Shown here: positions 61,260 to 64,000 of the stretch, one piece after another
Layout: every line of letters starts with the position of its first letter
How positions within the stretch are numbered: position 1 is the stretch's first letter
Source: Ferrovibrio sp.
GTDB taxonomy: Bacteria > Pseudomonadota > Alphaproteobacteria > Ferrovibrionales > Ferrovibrionaceae
Direction: 5' to 3'
NCBI GenBank assembly: GCA_017991315.1
Contig: JAGOQS010000001.1
Location: 868,001-932,000 of the forward strand
Length of the DNA stretch: 64,000 bases
Notes under the pieces: model-generated
What the model was told of the DNA's origin: nothing
Seen by the model: the letters and a program-made list of their open reading frames with translations, nothing else
The model's database searches: none
Made by a program: the position numbers and the translations under genes

Positions 61260-61934
61260 ATGTCCACTCAACCTGAACACCATATCCCAGCCGCATGGCT
61301 GTTAGATTACGCCGCCGGCACTCTCGCCGAGTCGTGGTCGCTGGTGGTTGCCTGCCACCTGTCCCTCTGCCCGCATTGTCGTGCCGAACTGCGCCACCTG
61401 GAGGCGGCCGGTGGCGGCCTGCTGGATGAGGCGGCACCCGCCGCCCTGCGACCCGGCAGCCTGGAAGCGGCCATGGGCGAATTGGATGGGGCCGCGCAAC
61501 TGCCGCCGCCCGCCAAGGCAGCGGAAAAGTCTGCCGCACCTGCCGGCATACCAAAGCCGCTGCTGGCATACATTGGGGATGATTTCGACAAATTGCCCTG
61601 GCGCTGGAGTGGGGCCGGCCTGCATTCCGTCGCCTTGCCGTTGCCAAAGGCGCGAGGCGGCATGGTGAGCCTGCTGCGCATTGCCCCCGGCCAATCGATG
61701 CCGGTGCACAGCCATCGCGGCGAGGAAATGACCCTGGTGCTGCGCGGTGGCTTCACTGACGAACGCGGCGCTTTTCAGCGCGGCGATGTCGAAGTGGCCG
61801 ATGGCGATGTCGAGCATCGACCCGTTGCAATGTCGGACCAGCCCTGCATCTGCCTGGCGGTAACCGATGCGCCACTGCGCTTCCAAGGGCCATTCGGCTG
61901 GATACTCAATCAATGGGCAAGGCTCTCTTCCTGA
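61260..61934 (+). CDS. chrR: ChrR-type zinc cupin anti-sigma factor
   Basis: 224 residues. N-terminal anti-sigma domain with zinc ligands H8, H33, C37 and C40 (VVACHLSLCPHC), equivalent to H6/H31/C35/C38 of Rhodobacter ChrR; C-terminal cupin domain about 100-215 with VHSHRGEE (His, His, Glu) and a further histidine in DVEHRPVA. All zinc ligands are kept. ChrR holds an ECF11 sigma inactive until singlet oxygen or organic hydroperoxide. No sigma gene adjoins; the gene before it runs the other way. Confidence 0.92.
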   Translation: MSTQPEHHIPAAWLLDYAAGTLAESWSLVVACHLSLCPHCRAELRHLEAAGGGLLDEAAPAALRPGSLEAAMGELDGAAQLPPPAKAAEKSAAPAGIPKPLLAYIGDDFDKLPWRWSGAGLHSVALPLPKARGGMVSLLRIAPGQSMPVHSHRGEEMTLVLRGGFTDERGAFQRGDVEVADGDVEHRPVAMSDQPCICLAVTDAPLRFQGPFGWILNQWARLSS

Positions 61935-62560
61935 TATTGATGCTGCTGGTGACCGGCCTGCTGCTGCAGCCTGTATCAGCGATGGCCGCAACGACCGAGC
62001 AATGGGCGTTCCGGGCTATCCGCAAGGGGGAAGATATTGGTCATCACAATGTCACCGTGACGCGGCGGGACGGCGAGGCGAGGGCGACAGTTGATATTAG
62101 CTTGATCGTGCGCGCCTTCGGGTTTCTGCCGCTGTACCACTATCATCACAAAAGCCAGGAATTGTGGCGGGATGGCCGGCTGGTAAACCTCGAATCCACG
62201 ACCGACGACAACGGCACCCAGCATTATGTCAAAGCCTTCGCAACAGCGGATGGCGTGTTGCAGATCGAAGGCAGTCGGTTCAAGGGCAGTGCGCCGGCCG
62301 ACGTGATGACCACGAGTTATTGGAACAGTGCATTTCCTCGGCACAAGCTGTTGCTCGATACCCAAAGCGGGCGGCTGCTTGAGGTGACAGTGGCAGAGCA
62401 GCCATTGCAGCCAGAAGAAGGCGTGCCGCCAGATGCCAGGCATTACAGGCTTGATGGCGATCTGCGCCTTGAGCTTTGGTATGACGCAGCACGACGCTGG
62501 ATCAAAAATCGCTTTCGCGCCAGTGACGGCTCGGTGATTGATTACAGGCTTGCGCCATGA
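61913..62560 (+). CDS. Exported DUF6134-like protein
   Basis: 215 residues. Signal peptide to SAMA; beta-rich domain starting WAFRAIRKGEDIGHHNVTVTR and ending in RNRF-like NRFRASDGSVIDYRL. Similar to DUF6134 proteins (assignment by eye). Overlaps chrR by 22 bases. Periplasmic; possible lipid or stress role. Confidence 0.72.
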   Translation: MGKALFLILMLLVTGLLLQPVSAMAATTEQWAFRAIRKGEDIGHHNVTVTRRDGEARATVDISLIVRAFGFLPLYHYHHKSQELWRDGRLVNLESTTDDNGTQHYVKAFATADGVLQIEGSRFKGSAPADVMTTSYWNSAFPRHKLLLDTQSGRLLEVTVAEQPLQPEEGVPPDARHYRLDGDLRLELWYDAARRWIKNRFRASDGSVIDYRLAP

Positions 62561-63318
62561 ATGCGGCCGGCAGCGTCTGGATTACCGGCGCCGGCTCCGG
62601 CCTCGGGCGTGCCTTGGCCCTGCGCTATCTTAAAGCCGGCGCCAGCGTTGCCGGTACGGCACGCCGCGTCGAGACTTTGGCTGATGTCGCATCGGCTGCT
62701 GCGGGCATGACCGGACAATTCCATGCTCAACCGGGCGATCTCACCATAGCCGGGCATGCCGAAACATTGGTGGATGCCATCGAGCAAACCGCAGGTCCAA
62801 TCGGGTGCGCCGTGTTGAATGCCGGCACACATATCCCGGAGGCTGCGGACAAGTTTAGTGCTGCAACAGTCGCCAGTCTGCTCGAAAGCAATGTGATGAG
62901 CGTTGCTTACTGCCTGGAAGCCCTGCTGCCGCGTATGTTGGCGCGTGGGCGAGGGCAGATTGCCATAAACGCCTCCCTGGCCGGTTATCGTGGTTTACCT
63001 CGGGCGGCGGCCTATGGCGCCAGCAAGGCGGCCTTGATCAACATGGCGGAAAGCCTGCGTATAGAGCTTGAGCCGCGCGGGATCGCGGTGCGCCTGATCA
63101 ACCCGGGCTTCGTGCGCACGCCGCTGACCGATCGCAACGATTTTCCGATGCCGTTCCTGATGGATGTGGAAAAGGCAGCCGAGCGTCTTTACCGGGAGCT
63201 GGAGCATGGCAGCGGTTTTGAAATCGTGTTCCCGCGCCGCTTCGCTTACATCCTGAAGTTCCTGCGTCTCCTGCCTTACGTCCTTTATCTGCCCCTGGTG
63301 CGGAGAATGACCCAATGA
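62557..63318 (+). CDS. Short-chain dehydrogenase/reductase
   Basis: 253 residues. Rossmann motif TGAGSGLGRA, NAG in LNAGTHIP, catalytic serine in NASLAGYRG and YxxxK in YGASKAAL. A hydrophobic C-terminus (RFAYILKFLRLLPYVLYLP) suggests membrane or lipid-linked substrate. ATGA overlaps both neighbours. Confidence 0.9.
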   Translation: MNAAGSVWITGAGSGLGRALALRYLKAGASVAGTARRVETLADVASAAAGMTGQFHAQPGDLTIAGHAETLVDAIEQTAGPIGCAVLNAGTHIPEAADKFSAATVASLLESNVMSVAYCLEALLPRMLARGRGQIAINASLAGYRGLPRAAAYGASKAALINMAESLRIELEPRGIAVRLINPGFVRTPLTDRNDFPMPFLMDVEKAAERLYRELEHGSGFEIVFPRRFAYILKFLRLLPYVLYLPLVRRMTQ

Positions 63319-63791
63319 GCGAAGCGCGCCGTTTGCCGGAAGTTGAAGCTCACGATCCCATTGCCACGGCATTGGATCGCTATGCCCAGTATTATGAAAC
63401 ACTATCGCCGCAAAACCTGCCGGCCCTGCGCCAGTTGGTGACAGAGGATGTACGCTTTCGCGACCCATTCAACGAAGTGCGCGGTGTCGAGCCGATGCTG
63501 CGTGCCTTCGCGGCCATGTTTGATGATTGCACCGACGTGCGCTTCATCATCACCGGCAGCGTGCGGCAGCAGGACAAAGCCTTCCTGATCTGGCGTTTCT
63601 ACTTCAAGCCACGGCGCTTGAATGCAACGGCACCTTGGGAGGTGGAGGGCGTCACGGAACTGCATTTCACGCCGGATGGGCGTGTGGCGGCGCATCTCGA
63701 CCATTGGGATGCCGGCGGCCAGTTTTATGGCCGGCTGCCGCTGATTGGCCCGGTGATCAGGTTCTTGCGTCGCCGCCTTGGCGTTCACTAG
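63315..63791 (+). CDS. NTF2-like/SnoaL-type protein
   Basis: 158 residues. Cone-fold family: DRYAQYYETLSPQNLPALRQL, DVRFRDPFNEVRG and HLDHWDAGGQFYG. Such proteins accompany SDR genes in ChrR-controlled clusters of other Alphaproteobacteria (recalled, not checked). Its TAG shares CTAG with the stop of the convergent gene. Confidence 0.86.
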   Translation: MSEARRLPEVEAHDPIATALDRYAQYYETLSPQNLPALRQLVTEDVRFRDPFNEVRGVEPMLRAFAAMFDDCTDVRFIITGSVRQQDKAFLIWRFYFKPRRLNATAPWEVEGVTELHFTPDGRVAAHLDHWDAGGQFYGRLPLIGPVIRFLRRRLGVH

Positions 63792-64000
63792 TCCGCTTCT
63801 TTTTCCTCATCGTCCTCTGCGCCATCGGCATCCGGACTGCTGGAGTCGGTGTTTTCGCTGTCGCTGCTATAGTTCGGCGGTGCCGGATCGTCGGCTTGGT
63901 CAGCGGAATCCTGCGGCAGCTCGATGGTGACACTGCTGGGATCGGTTACCACGTCCTTGTCCAGCCAGTAGGTGACGGATTCCGGCCAGGCGATCAGGAT
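63788..64000 (-). CDS. C-terminal part of an unidentified protein with acidic tail
   Basis: 70 residues, in frame to the window edge. Begins hydrophobic (ILIAWPESVTYWL), then a long D/E/S-rich tail (about 45 residues, ending EDDEEKEAD). The hydrophobic start could be the last helix of a transporter such as a TRAP permease, but that is a guess. Confidence 0.6.
   Translation of the reverse strand: MLIAWPESVTYWLDKDVVTDPSSVTIELPQDSADQADDPAPPNYSSDSENTDSSSPDADGAEDDEEKEAD

Overview
The window is a dense, GC-rich chromosomal segment with no phage, IS, plasmid or CRISPR content. It reads like a free-living alphaproteobacterium of the Rhodospirillales type. Grounds for this are the glnB-glnA pair, the aapJQMP amino-acid importer, a ChrR-type cupin anti-sigma factor, the rlpA-dac-tmk-holB cluster, and many importer operons for organic and amino acids. 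Genus cannot be set from the sequence alone.

Layout. 1-2.9 kb: nitrogen control (glnA truncated by the window edge, glnB with a sigma-54 promoter) and a class I aminotransferase. 3-7.1 kb: a NIPSNAP/ThDP-enzyme pair, a class III nucleotidyl cyclase, a small protein resembling an isopropylmalate dehydrogenase without its core, and a cold-shock gene with terminator. 7.6-10.6 kb: a large membrane GGDEF/EAL protein. 10.5-16.2 kb: a polyamine-type ABC importer operon ending in a PuuE-like hydrolase, divergent from a GntR regulator, with three TGTGCACA boxes between them. 16.5-24.3 kb: a lipoprotein, tRNA-Ser(TGA), a diguanylate cyclase, an MBL hydrolase with a stand-alone receiver, and envelope genes (SPOR, YdcF, MltB-like). 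24.5-29.3 kb: rlpA, D,D-carboxypeptidase, tmk, holB, Crp-like regulator. 29.5-32.5 kb: tripartite tricarboxylate transporter.

32.5-43.5 kb is the most coherent metabolic unit. A TetR regulator heads a tightly overlapping operon (crotonase, acyl-CoA ligase, two hotdog proteins, alpha/beta hydrolase). It stands back to back with a Liv-type ABC importer operon that ends in a second alpha/beta hydrolase. Two copies of a matching inverted-repeat box lie in the shared intergenic region, so uptake, CoA activation and hydration of one unknown organic acid are probably controlled together. 43.5-44.7 kb: a Zur-like Fur protein with a His-rich head and a RHH/RelE-type toxin-antitoxin pair. 44.7-49.4 kb: a second crotonase, GT2 glycosyltransferase, cystathionine beta-lyase, M20 peptidase, YqaA protein. 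49.5-55.1 kb: general amino-acid importer with two tandem binding-protein genes sharing a 149-bp identical tract. 55.1-61.1 kb: sulfur and housekeeping genes (sseA, alaX-type editing protein, cysteine synthase, Nudix, GGCT-like). 61.2-63.8 kb: a ChrR anti-sigma gene without an adjacent sigma gene, preceded by an ECF11-like promoter and overlapping DUF6134-like, SDR and NTF2-like genes. The final 213 bases hold the acidic end of another gene.

A recurring design: three importer operons (Tct, Liv, Aap) carry a strong hairpin directly after the binding-protein gene, which would give more binding protein than permease. I saw no wholly unknown multi-gene defence or mobile system. The best leads are the ChrR operon, the TetR/Liv regulon and the mini isopropylmalate-dehydrogenase-like protein.
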